This document shows positions 1 to 10,148 of a stretch of DNA of 64,000 nt, one piece after another. How positions within the stretch are numbered: position 1 is the stretch's first letter; every line of letters begins with the position of its first letter. The stretch comes from Neogale vison. Its lineage: Eukaryota > Chordata > Mammalia > Carnivora > Mustelidae. The notes under the pieces were generated by a model. It ran no database searches, was not told the DNA's origin, and saw only the letters and a list, made by a program, of their open reading frames with translations. The stretch lies in NCBI RefSeq assembly GCF_020171115.1, contig NC_058091.1, positions 212,282,501 through 212,346,500 on the forward strand, in the 5' to 3' direction. A program made the translations under genes and the position numbers.

Positions 1-316
1 TGATATCATTGATATCAGGAGACCAAAGAGGAGAAGCCACGCGGAGGTCCCGACCCGGGCACAGGAGAACCAACTGTACGTGAGGCGTTGGTCTTAGGGG
101 ACAAAACACAAAATTTCAGCAAATTAGTCTTCATGGTCTACTAAGTTATGCATCAGCCTGTTAGTTTTAGTATTTAAACACCTAATAATATTCCTTCCTG
201 ATGAGTTAATTTCCCCCCCAAAAGCAATGAAAATACTTTTTACTCTGAAAATAAACTTGAAATTTTGATATCTTGATATCTTGATATCAAGATGATGAGT
301 TGATATCTTGAAATTT
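1..316. repeat. Cluster of TGATATC palindromic words
   Basis: The palindromic word GATATC recurs: twice at 1-17, three closely spaced copies at about 267-290, and once more at about 302-307, several within TTGATATC units. The intervening 20-110 is GC-rich with several CpGs and unlike its surroundings. I do not recognise the family; it may be the edge of a repeat whose rest lies outside the window. Confidence 0.4.
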
Positions 317-797
317 TTATCATGAGAAACATGAAATAATCTCATTTTCATACTTCTAGGAGTTTATGGGTAACGGAAGACACATAATGCACTGAGCATA
401 ATTATTGACAAAATTGCAAGAAGCTTTCCAATTGATTTTGGTTTACTCTGCTTCTTGTTTTCATTCCATTTTAGAGGCCACATTTAAGATGGATCCATTT
501 CTTCTGTTGTTTACTCCTCCATACTTGCTGGAGGCAAAACTCCCTGGGAAGAGGAGAGGGGAGTTAGGAGGACAGCCTGCTGTGGAGGAGAAAGCTGGGC
601 GAAAACAGATTCTGTCTGGAAGCAGTCCCGTGGGCACCGAGCTCAGCAGGGAGAAGGGGCTGAGCTAGGTCATTGCAAGCTGTGGGGGCAGAGACCTGTC
701 AGCGGTTGGAGGATGAAAGAGGGGACGAAGCGGTTTAGGAATTATTAGTTTGTGAATCAGCAGAAAGGAGACTGGATTGCAAGTATTTTTGGTCTGG

Positions 798-831
798 GTT
801 TTTTGTTTGTTTGTTTGTTTGTTTTTTTTTA
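798..831. repeat. (GTTT)n and poly-T simple repeat
   Basis: Five to six GTTT units run into a T stretch. This is a simple repeat, possibly the decayed tail of an old retroposon on the minus strand, though no body is recognisable. Confidence 0.7.
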
Positions 832-1899
832 ATCTATGTTAGTAATAATAGATGGAAGATTCAAATTTAGGTTTCAAAGGAGGGACTAGTACATTTCACT
901 TGAAAAACAAAGGCTGTATATTATTTATATTCACATTTTCTAGAATGTGAGCATGGAGGTTTATTCCGGAGGGGTTTAAGAAATCAACAGTAGCCAAAAT
1001 GTGTTCACACGGCTAACTTTTCACTACAAAAGAACCCAAACGGTCTGATTCGTCCCTGTTTTCCTGCGCACGCGTGGGGTTCTCCTGGAGGCGGTGGTAA
1101 CAGCTACGCCTGCGTGTGGATCTATTTGAAAAGAGGCATTTACCTGAAATGTACAGAGTTCCAGGACTAGCTTGTGCCTGTGTCCTGTCCCAGGTTCCTC
1201 TTCACTCTGGCTTTATGCGGTGACACTACGGCTGTCTAACTTGGTCTGAAGCCCTGTGCGAGCTGAGGACCAATTCCTGACCCTTCCTTCCAGGGGTTAT
1301 GGAGACTTGCTGGTCCACCAGGGTCTGGGAACCGGGGCCTGGCTCTGTGCGGGAGATGGCCCTGCTGTGCTTGGCTTCAGACCGGATGACAGCCTCTGCG
1401 TTCAGAAGCATGAGACCCCCTGTCCAGGCCCAAAGCTGTAAGAAAAATATATTTGAAAAAAACTCCAGTTACCTGTCTTGCTGACTTTGGCAGTTAGGTG
1501 CAAAGCGCCAACAAAGCGTGGCATACAGAAATTCTGCCTTGCAGGCTTGTTCCCTTCTTACAGAGCAACCTTTAACCTTATGGGGCTCTTTTTTCATGTT
1601 TTCTTAATCAGAAAATATTTCAGAGATTATTGGCACCACAGGTTTATTTCTTCCCGGCAGTTTTCACTCTAAACCAACTGTAATCTCTGTGATCTCCTCT
1701 CTGTTTTTCTCTCACAGTAGGGGCCACAGCTAATCAGCCTCCTCTAAGATGACTGTTCCAAGTACAGTGATTTTTTTTTCTTTTATCATTTCCATCCCAG
1801 AGGACTTTCTTACTTGTGCAGATTCTTAAAAAATAAAATAAGGATTGTCTCAAAAATTTGAACACACATGAAAAATGATGTACATGGCTATGGAGATTA

Positions 1900-1936
1900 C
1901 CAAAATAAACAAACAAACAAACAAAAAAAAAAACAA
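1900..1936. repeat. (AAAC)n simple repeat
   Basis: Several AAAC units lead into an A run and then an AACCCC stretch. It is a short tandem repeat in unique intronic DNA. Confidence 0.7.
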
Positions 1937-2097
1937 CCCCAACAAAAACTGTGTCTCTGTCCTCAAAATAGCCTGTGATCTGGTGACATATTCTGACAGA
2001 CACACACAAAATAGTCAAAAGTGTAAAAGAAGTGGGGCTGAAAGGAGAAGGGAGTGCTGTGTTTGGACTGAGAATGCCAGCTTTATGGAGCCACTTT

Positions 2098-2306
2098 ATT
2101 TTTTTAAATTTATTTAAATAAAATTTAAATTTATCTAAGAGAGAGAGAGATTACACATGTGAGCGAGCAGGGGAAGAACAGAGGAAGATTAAGAGACTCT
2201 GCTGAGCATGGAGCCTGAGGAGGGGCTCGATCTCACCACCCTGAGATCATGACCTGAGCTGAAACCAAGAGTCAAATGCCCGATCAACTGTGCCATCCAG
2301 GCGCTG
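2098..2306 (-). mobile_element. Can-SINE, diverged
   Basis: It reads on the minus strand: T-rich tail at the left, GAGAGAG tract, then the tRNA-related head ending 'ccatccaggcgct'. The body carries 'gatcatgacctgagctgaaa' and 'gaaaccaagagtcaaatgc', typical of the older dog-type Can-SINE. It is diverged and without clear target duplications. Confidence 0.85.
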
Positions 2307-4246
2307 CAGGAGCCACTTTAAAACCCCACTTTGGTGTCACTTTTGCTGTTAGAAGGTGCTTCTCAGGTCCATAGCTAACAGCACAGAATGCATGGTGGGG
2401 CATGCGGACGGTCCAGTCTCTGGGAGCAGCCCGTGTGCAGTACGGAGTTCACATCTGGGAATCCCGGACGGAGTGGAATGATTAGTGTCTGTGGCAGGCT
2501 GTGATCATCAGGGTGTTGCCAGGTGAGCTCACCTGACCAGGAGAGATCATTTGTCTTCTTGGAGACAAGAATGAGTAAGCATGATGACTCTCTTTTATTT
2601 GAGATAACTGTCTGCTGAGGTCTGCTTGAGGAGGCCGGAAGCTAGATGAGATAGGGTCTCTCTTAAAGAACACCTAGTGTGGTGGGAGTGGTCTTAAATT
2701 CAGATTTCCTGGGGATTGGGAAGGCCAAGGGTACAGTTTAGAAAAGTCCTTTCCCACGTCTGTGGCTCTGACACATCCCCTAGAAGGTCTTGTGTTTATT
2801 CCATGGCCCCTAAGCTGAAAATCATTTAATGTAGGAGAAATGCTACTGGTCGTAGTGAGAGGTCAGGAGCAGGACAAAAAGTACATTGAGCCATTAGTCC
2901 AACTCCGTGTCTAGTACAGAATACAGGGAATGTTTGCAGGTGGAGAAGGGCACATGCATTCTAGACTTAATACAGCCCATCATTTCAGGGTCATGTGGGT
3001 GGAATAGAAGGAAGTTTGGAAGAAGGAGCATCTAGATGGGAGCCACTAGGGGGCATTTCATAGGAGAAATGGGAGAGAAATTAAACTGTGCTTGAATAAT
3101 CAGGGCCTTATGTGTAGGTGAATGGAAAGAGCGGGGAGAACATTTTGGGCGTGGAGAGAGGCCTGAGCAGACACGCAGGAGGAAGGATGCAAAGGTGTGT
3201 TCTGGGCTTGGTGACTAGGCCAGTCCAAGCTTACCATTGGCATTCAAAGGGATACCCGAAACCACAGTGTATATAGGATGCATCTTCTTGAAATCTTAAT
3301 TTTGCTTCCAGATATAGAAGAAAAAGTACGTAACTTAACCAGCTATAATTTAAAACATTTAAAAATTAAAGCAAAGGCAAATTTTGGAACAGAATACAAT
3401 TTTACGGATCCTGTAAAGTTCAAAATCTCAGGTTTCTGCTCTTTTCTTTTGATCCTTTGATGGAAGAATTAAAAAAATTTTTGAGAATCAACTCCATTCA
3501 TCCACCAAAAAAAAATCGCCCACTAATCCTTACTTAAAGCTTGAGGCAGGAGCTGTGTTTCCGCACGAGTGCCTGGAGTGGGGTTTTGGGGTGGAGGGCA
3601 GGTGGTCGAGCACTCGGCTGGGGATTCTGCTTGGCTGTTGAATGCCTATAGGAGGCCCAGGCTCTCTCACACTGTGTATCCTGGATGGCAAATCCTGATG
3701 GTGGTTAGCGTGGGCCGCCTCCAGAATGTGCCTCTGTCCCACACAACAGACATGAAGTATCTTCGTGTTCTCGTCAGGGTGTGGAATCTGCACTCTTGCT
3801 GAGAAGCCGGGGAGTCCTGGCTGCCTCCTAGAAGGAAGGGTCTTCAGAGGCCCTTCCTGAGTCTTCAGTTCTTTCCTTTCTCACCTGCTGGTCCTCAGCC
3901 CTGCTACATTCCTATGTTTGCTTCTCCAGCCCTGCTGGCTCCCAGCGCTCCCCAGGCCCAGGCCCCCTGTGCTAGTGCTTTGTCTTTGGTATGTTTGGGT
4001 TGTGAATCATTAAATAGATTAGATCACAGATTCCGGTTTTTCCTGGGCAAAGGCCGTCCCTCCCTTTCAAAGCTGTCTCCGGCTTTGCCCAGCTTTCGGA
4101 AAAGACCACAGGCAGTCTCTCTGAGGTAGAGTAGCCTCAGAGGCCAGCAAGCGGCAGAATTGTCAGTGGGTGAAAGAGCCTCTAGACCTATGTTTACCAT
4201 TTCTATTTTAATTTCCATGTATTCTGGCGTGTGTCACATTGATTTT
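2307..4246. other. Unassigned intronic sequence
   Basis: No exon or confident repeat is recognised. About 2950-3210 has the purine-rich look of an old mammalian interspersed repeat, but I cannot name it. Confidence 0.5.
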
Positions 4247-4259
4247 GTTACAAGACTTT

Positions 4260-4464
4260 CATTTTTTCCTTTTTTAAAAAATTTTGTTTATTTATTTGAC
4301 AGAGAGAGACACAATGAGAGAGGGAACACAAGCAGGGGGAGTGGGAGAGGGAGAAGTGGGCTTCCTGCAGAGCAGGGAGCCTGATGTGGGACTCAATCCC
4401 AGAACCCTGGGATCATGACCTGAGCTGAAGGCAGATGCTTAATGACTGAGCCACCCAGGCACCT
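4260..4464 (-). mobile_element. Can-SINE with 13-bp target duplication
   Basis: A T-rich tail, GACAGAGAGAG, the internal 'ggatcatgacctgagctgaa' and a head ending 'gccacccaggcacct' identify the element. It is flanked by exact copies of GTTACAAGACTTT at 4247-4259 and 4465-4477, which fix both boundaries. Confidence 0.95.
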
Positions 4465-4629
4465 GTTACAAGACTTTTTTTGTTATAATGTCAAGCTCTG
4501 CTCAGGGTTATAGACTGCTTTATTGTATCACGGTCATCTACTCACATGTTAAAGGAATTAAGAAAAACCTAGAAGAACTCAGTTAATCCAGTACTAGAGT
4601 ACCCTGGCTTTCATTATTCAGGAGAGAAA

Positions 4630-4940
4630 AGGATCTAGATCTGAGCTCTCCGGTGGTGACCACTGGCCACCAGTGGCTACCACGTATTTGAAATGTAGCT
4701 AAATTGAACTGAGATGTGCCGTAAGCATAAAATACTGAATTTCAGAGACTTGGCATGAAAAGATTATAAAATAATACAATTTTATATTGGTGACATATTG
4801 AAATAATATTTTTGGTATGTTGAGTGGAATAAAATATTTATTAAAATTAATTTAACTGTTTCTTTTTTAGGTGTGGCCACTAGAAAATTTTTACCTTATA
4901 TGTGTGGTTCAGATTATATATATATCTTTATTGGGCAGTG
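4630..4940. mobile_element. Fossil DNA transposon, hAT-like
   Basis: The ends are inverted and similar: 'tggccaccagtggctacca' near the left, and 'gtgtggccactag' followed by 'gggcagtgctgctctaga' on the right, around an AT-rich interior. I recognise this as a widespread non-autonomous hAT-type element of eutherian genomes but am unsure of its family name. A related piece lies at 9160-9350. Confidence 0.6.
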
Positions 4941-5454
4941 CTGCTCTAGATTGTAGTTTTATAATTACCGTAATTCCTACCTCTTGGGAATAACCCAGGG
5001 ATTGTATTGTAGCTCTTCTCTCTAATGACCAGGCTTAGATGGAATAACACAAAGTAGACTGTAAGGCTAACAGAGCAGGAGCTGGGTGGGGTCCTTCAGC
5101 CAAGGAGGTTCATACACTGACTTTGAAGGAAATTCCAAAAACAGTGTTGAAAATTGACAGTATCATTGGAAGAAGGGTATTGCCTCCCGCTGACTCCACT
5201 GAAAGATGTAATTTGGTTGCATAATCTGGAGTTGGGATGTTAAAAAAGAAAGCAAGCAAGAAGGTGGTCTCATTCCTTGCAGACTGTTCTTCTGGGGGTA
5301 CAGAGATTTCCCAGATGCTCCCCACCCCTACCTTTGCATAGCCTCCCCCACTACCGACCCCCCTTCCCCAGAGTACTGTTGCTTCTTAAGGTCTTTGAAA
5401 AATATCCTTCGTTGTAGAGCTGCATTGTCTTCCAATTCTCTGGGGGTAGATTAG

Positions 5455-5565
5455 AAATAATCGTCACCTTTTTCTAAATAGAGGCATAATCACAGAGAGG
5501 TAATTTGTCAAAAAGCACAGGTGACTGGTAGCTGAAATGGTTTGAAAATGTAGATCTTTTCCTTT
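5455..5565 (-). mobile_element. MIR fragment (possible)
   Basis: The string 'cacagagaggtaatttgtca', followed by a gap and 'ggtagctgaaatgg', resembles the antisense core of MIR. It is short and diverged. Confidence 0.4.
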
Positions 5566-6924
5566 CCATTCCAGCTACTGGATTCATAGTCTCACACAGC
5601 TCTTTGAGTTAGAAATTGTCTTTTGTTCACAGTGAAACACGTTGTTCTGAAAAATGAGGAGGTGTGTCTCATTCTCCCTCTTTTATTAAATTCTACACTG
5701 TGCTTTTTTTAATAATACAGTTACTTACAAAATGTTTAGGGCATTAAGAGAGATAAAGAATTGAATTCTCGACCTTGGCACTCTTTTCTTCCTCCCAGTA
5801 GCTATAAAAAGGATTTAGGCATTGTTACCAGCTTCTTGGAGGCAGACTGGGAAACCTTCATTCTCACTTCTCACTGCTTTATTTGTCAGCTCATTCGATC
5901 AGTCTTATTGTTGTGTGTGACTGAAAAGCAGTGGTATTAATTTCCTCTGCAGGAACTTACTTACTTTTCTTCTGGGATGTCTGTCCTTTTGTCAATAATA
6001 TTTTCTCATGTCTTGAAGCACTAATTGATTCTGGAACTTCGGCAAGATCACTTGTTACTACAGAATGCAGAAACCATGTCCCTGTGGATTAGTGCACAGC
6101 CTCTGTGACCATCAAGCAGGGATCCTATTGGGAATTGTAAATGAGAAAGAAATGATGGGTCATGGTAATGAGATGTTCCAAGTCTGAGGTTTCAGAAAGG
6201 AGCAGACATAAACAGCCTCTTCCTTGAAGATTCCCAGCCAGTCAGCCACTATTGACTTTCTTGAGAAGTCAGGACTGGAACAGGTTAATGTGTGTAGGGG
6301 ACCTTGAGAGTATGTGTGCAAGTTCAGTGGTAATGATCAGCGGGTCTTTCTCCCTCTCATGTATGTATACAATAGGTGAAGAGTAAGAAGCAAGAAGCAT
6401 AGTTGGAAAAGAAAAATCATTTTGAATGTTGGTATTTGGGACAATGCTTTGCTCTTCTAAAATTACATGCTATTATCTCATCTCCAATTCAGTCTATTCC
6501 CCAAAGCATAATCTCCTTCCCCTTGCTCTCTTGTTCTTGGCATTGGGCCTTCATCTCTCATCATTGGGTCATTGGAACTTAGTAATGGATCTTGATTTTG
6601 TTCTAGCTCAGAGAGCACACTAGAAATTGATAATACATTTTAACTTCAAAAGGCTGCCCAAGTCAAATGCCTGATGAAGCAGTATAATGTGCCAACAAAG
6701 ATTCTAGCTTCAGGTCAATGGAAAATTCCATGGAAGATGACCTACTTGACATGTTGGGGACAGGGAGAAGAAACCAAACCAGTTCTGGACAAGGCTGGGA
6801 TAGGGGGCTGGGCTGGATATAGGACTGGTTCCAGAAGGTTGATGACAAGTCTAATCTGTCATGGCCCGGGAAACATGGGAATTTTGAGACCCATCTTGAA
6901 GAGACAGTGGGTAAGATGGGCAGG

Positions 6925-7155
6925 AGTCCTGTAATCAGACAGACCTGAGCTCAGATTCTCATTCTACCACTTACTAATTGGGTGACTTTAGGTAAGTTTC
7001 TGAGTATCAGTTTGCTTATCTGCAAATAAGGATAAAACTTACTCAGAGGACTGTTGTGAAAAGTAAAGTAAGATTTGTGTAAAGTACCTGATACCAGGCC
7101 CGGTGGGAGGTAGGAATTCAATAATTATAGCTATTATTACTATCATCACTATCTG
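6925..7155 (+). mobile_element. MIR SINE, near full length
   Basis: The order is that of the MIR consensus: 'cagacagacctgagctcaga', 'taccacttactaattgggtg', 'ttgcttatctgcaaataagg', then a 'ggtaggaattcaataa' tail. It is an ancient mammalian tRNA-derived SINE, untouched by later insertions. Confidence 0.9.
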
Positions 7156-7589
7156 GCTTTTGCCATTTTGTATTGCTGAGGGCATCAAAGCAATGATTTC
7201 TGGGCAATGTGTTGTTGTATAAATATTCAGGATTTAAATATCCAGATTGAAGCAGGACCTCATTCAGCTGTGCTAGATGAGCAGAAACCAGCACCTTCTA
7301 GAAAAGGAGGTCCCCAGGGCTAGGGAGGCTGTTGGAACCTTGTTTTCAGCAAACTGCTTGTTTGGAAACAAGTCAGAAGCCCACATGTAAGCAGTTGGAG
7401 GAGGGTGGGGGGATGTAAGGGTGTGACGCTCTCAACAACCAGGGCTGAACAGAACTGAACCTATATTTTGGAGACGCCAGAATCTGCAACTGGGCAGGAC
7501 TGGAGCTGGCACAAGCCCCAAAGTTCATTTCAGTCTTTAAAGATTGAAGTTCTTAAGCCACTGAATGGCAGCACTCTGGTTTCAAGCCT

Positions 7590-7710
7590 TTCCCAGAACG
7601 TGAGGTAGGTTTGTGTTATTCTTTGCTTTTCGGATGAGGAGATGGGCCTAAGGGACCGTGACCCATAGCTAAAAACCAAGCAACTGTGTCCTTTGGCTCT
7701 AGTCTTTCAT
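7590..7710 (-). mobile_element. MIR fragment
   Basis: The antisense MIR core is visible as 'ggatgaggagatgggcctaa' followed by a degraded 'gtgacccatagct'. It is a diverged fragment. Confidence 0.5.
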
Positions 7711-8189
7711 TTAGAAACCACACTTACTAAGACAGTGTGTCACCTACAGCTCTATGCGTCATGGCGGATCCTTATAGCCCCATGTCTTGCTGCTGCTCTG
7801 GTGACCAGTTCAGAGTAGGCTTTGGTCAGCTTCTCACAGGGCTACCATTGTGCCTTGCCATGTTCTCCAACATGGAGAGACTCAGTGTCCCAGATGTGCT
7901 GGAGTTGATGTCCATGGGGCCACAATTACTCACGGGGAGTCAGTGCATAAATGTTTTCTCCCTACACCCCCCAGAGTGACAGTTCTGAGGTGAAGTTCAT
8001 CCGGGTTCTCAATGGGGACCGGTGAGATTGAGCATGAGTAACCCATGGCAGTGGCCAGCTTGATAACATCTGTGTGTGACTTTCTCTCATTCCTCATTCA
8101 GCAACTCTGGTCTCTCATTCCTGCTCTCTGAGATCCCTTCCAAAATAAACTACTTGCATGCAAACTGCTGGTTTTGGCCCCAAGACAGT

Positions 8190-8390
8190 GTCAGAAAGCA
8201 TTTATTCGTAGCCCCATGTTCATGCTGACTCCCACAGTCTTCAGCAAAGCCTAGCATGTTGAAGCTAGAAAGGCTCCAGAGCCTCATATTATACATGAGG
8301 AAATTGAGCCCCAAAGAGGTTAAGATCCATTCTGTAGTCACACGGCTAGAGTGAGGCGGATGTGGGAGTAGGACTCTGTTCAAGTTTTTT
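8190..8390 (-). mobile_element. MIR fragment
   Basis: The antisense MIR core 'acatgaggaaattgagcccc', then 'agaggttaagatcc' and 'agtcacacggctagagtg', match the family in order. Confidence 0.7.
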
Positions 8391-8625
8391 TGGTTAATGG
8401 TCTTTCCTTTAAAACTGTCACTCGTTCTGTTTCTTAAATGGTTATATGCTGCCTCTACAGCTGTTGGGCTTCCAGTAGGAAGAGAATTAATGATGACAAA
8501 ATTTGACCAAGAAACATGATGGTACTTGGTTTTGGGATACCTGAGGAGCCATGGAAAGTTGAATTTAATGAGGTTGAGTTTAATGAAAAGAGACAAGGGC
8601 AAAGTTGTATGAAGAAGAGAATATG

Positions 8626-8822
8626 GGGGCCCCTAGGAGGCTCAGTTGGTTAAGCATCTGACTCTAGATTTCAGCTCAGGTCATGATCTCAGGGACATGA
8701 GATCGAACCCCACATCGGGGTTTGCGCTCAATAGGGAGTCTTCTTGAGATTCTCTCTTTCTCTCCCTCTCTCTCTATCCCCTTTTCCCTCTCTTGCTCTC
8801 TTTAAAAAAATAATAATAATAA
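8626..8822 (+). mobile_element. Can-SINE
   Basis: The head 'ggggcccctaggaggctcag' and 'ggttaagcatctgactctag' are followed by a CT-rich tract and an A-rich tail. Near-copies AAGAGAATATG (before) and AAGAAAATATG (after) are probable target duplications. The 'gactcttgattt' type head marks an older subfamily. Confidence 0.9.
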
Positions 8823-8845
8823 GGAAAGAAAATATGATGCGTGTG

Positions 8846-9010
8846 AGGGTTGGGGGAATAGGTAAAGGGGATTAAGAGTACACTTACCTTGATGAGCCCT
8901 AACAAATGTATAGAATTGTTGAATTATTATATAGCACACCTGAAACTCATATAACATTTCATATTAATTATACTTCAGTTAAAAAATTTAAAGACAAATA
9001 AAACAATGAA
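8846..9010 (+). mobile_element. L1 3' end fragment, carnivoran
   Basis: The order 'gatgagccctaacaaatgta', 'cacctgaaactcatata' and 'attaattatacttcagtta' with an A-rich end matches the 3' UTR terminus of carnivoran L1s. It follows the preceding SINE closely. Confidence 0.7.
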
Positions 9011-9159
9011 AAAGAAGAGATTATAATGATGGGCCATGCAATGTGACTGGGTAAGGAAAGAAATTTAGGACTTGGTGAAGGGTTGTTATGGTGTGGTAAA
9101 AAGGCCATGTGATTGAAAGATCATATATCCTGAGGGTGGTTGAAGAATTATTGAGGCTC

Positions 9160-9350
9160 TAGATCAACGTTGTCCAATAGAGATATAATGCAAATGTGAG
9201 TCATATACATATTTTAACTATGTTCAAAAAAAAACCTAAAAAGATATAGGTAAAATTAGCTTTAATGATATTCTTTATTCAATGTAATACAGCTCAAATA
9301 TTATCATTTAGTAATCAATTACTACATTATCAATTAGTAATCAATATTTT
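9160..9350. mobile_element. Fossil DNA transposon fragment, hAT-like
   Basis: The end 'agatcaacgttgtccaatag' resembles the inverse of the right end of the element at 4630-4940 and is followed by a similar AT-rich interior. Only one end is clear. Confidence 0.45.
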
Positions 9351-9615
9351 ATTGATTGTTTCTTTTGCATTGCAGAAGCTTTTTAGTATGTTGTATCCCA
9401 CTTGTTTTTGTTTTTGTTGCTTATACTTTGAGTGCCATGCCCAGAAATGTATTGCCAAGACCAATGTCAAGGAGTTCTTCCACTGTGTTTTCTTCTAGGG
9501 GTTTCATGGTATCATATCTTACATTTAAGACTTTAATCCTTGTTGAGTTAATTTTTGTGAGTGCTATAAGATAAGGGTCCAATTTTATTCTTTTGCATGT
9601 GAATATCCAATGTTC
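9350..9615 (-). mobile_element. L1 ORF2 fragment, old
   Basis: Antisense ORF2 sequence: 'gcattgcagaagctttttag', 'tttaatccttgttgagttaa' and 'gtccaattttattcttttgc' occur in the order expected of the region upstream of the ORF2 C-terminus. The same region is present in the young L1 at 28430-28690. Confidence 0.8.
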
Positions 9616-9728
9616 TAATGGTTACCATTTTGAATAGCTCAATTCTATAGCAGGTAAGCTGATAAGATGGTTGGTGGTCACTGGAGAGAGTGTGATGCTT
9701 GAGATTAAGATTGTGGAGGGTTTACAAG

Positions 9729-9930
9729 TTTTTTTTTTTAAGATTTTATTTATTTATTTGACAGACAGAGATCACAAGTAGGCAGAGAGGTAGGCAGAGA
9801 GAGAGGAGGAAGTGGGATCCCTGCTGAACAGAGAGCCCAATGCAGGGCTCAATCACAGACGCCAGGACCCTGGGATTATGACCTGAGCTGAAGGCAGAGG
9901 CTTTAACCCACTGAGACACCCAGGTGCCCC
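9729..9930 (-). mobile_element. Can-SINE, first of two stacked copies
   Basis: A poly-T tail, 'gacagacagagatcacaagt', 'gtaggcagagaggtaggcag' and a head ending 'cacccaggtgcccc' identify a full copy of the common young subfamily. GTTTACAA flanks it at 9720-9727 and 9932-9939, shared with the next SINE. Confidence 0.95.
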
Positions 9931-9941
9931 TGTTTACAAAT

Positions 9942-10137
9942 TTTTCTTTTAAGATTTTATTTATTTATCTGAGAGAGAGAGATTACTAGTAGGCAGAGAG
10001 GCAGGTAGAGAGAGAGAGGAGGAAGCAGGCTCCCTGCCGAGCAGAGAGCCCGATGCGGGACTCGATCCCAGGACCCTGAGATCATGACCTGAGCCGAAGG
10101 CAGCGGCTTAACCCACTGAGCCACCCAGGTGCTCCCC
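9942..10137 (-). mobile_element. Can-SINE, second of two stacked copies
   Basis: A second full copy in the same orientation follows directly. It is flanked by TGTTTACAAAT at 9931-9941 and 10138-10148. The pair thus carries three copies of one target motif, meaning one element inserted at the edge of the other's duplication. Confidence 0.95.
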
Positions 10138-10148
10138 TGTTTACAAAT

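Larger units (their letters stand above)
317..2097. other. Unassigned intronic sequence
   Basis: Apart from the simple repeats at 798-831 and 1900-1936 I see no gene, exon or clear repeat. Short overlapping open frames on both strands at 1226-1484 share no recognisable protein similarity. Confidence 0.6.

Noticed and set aside
8150..8602. 150-codon minus-strand frame
   Set aside because: It overlaps a MIR fragment and shows no domain or composition of a real protein.
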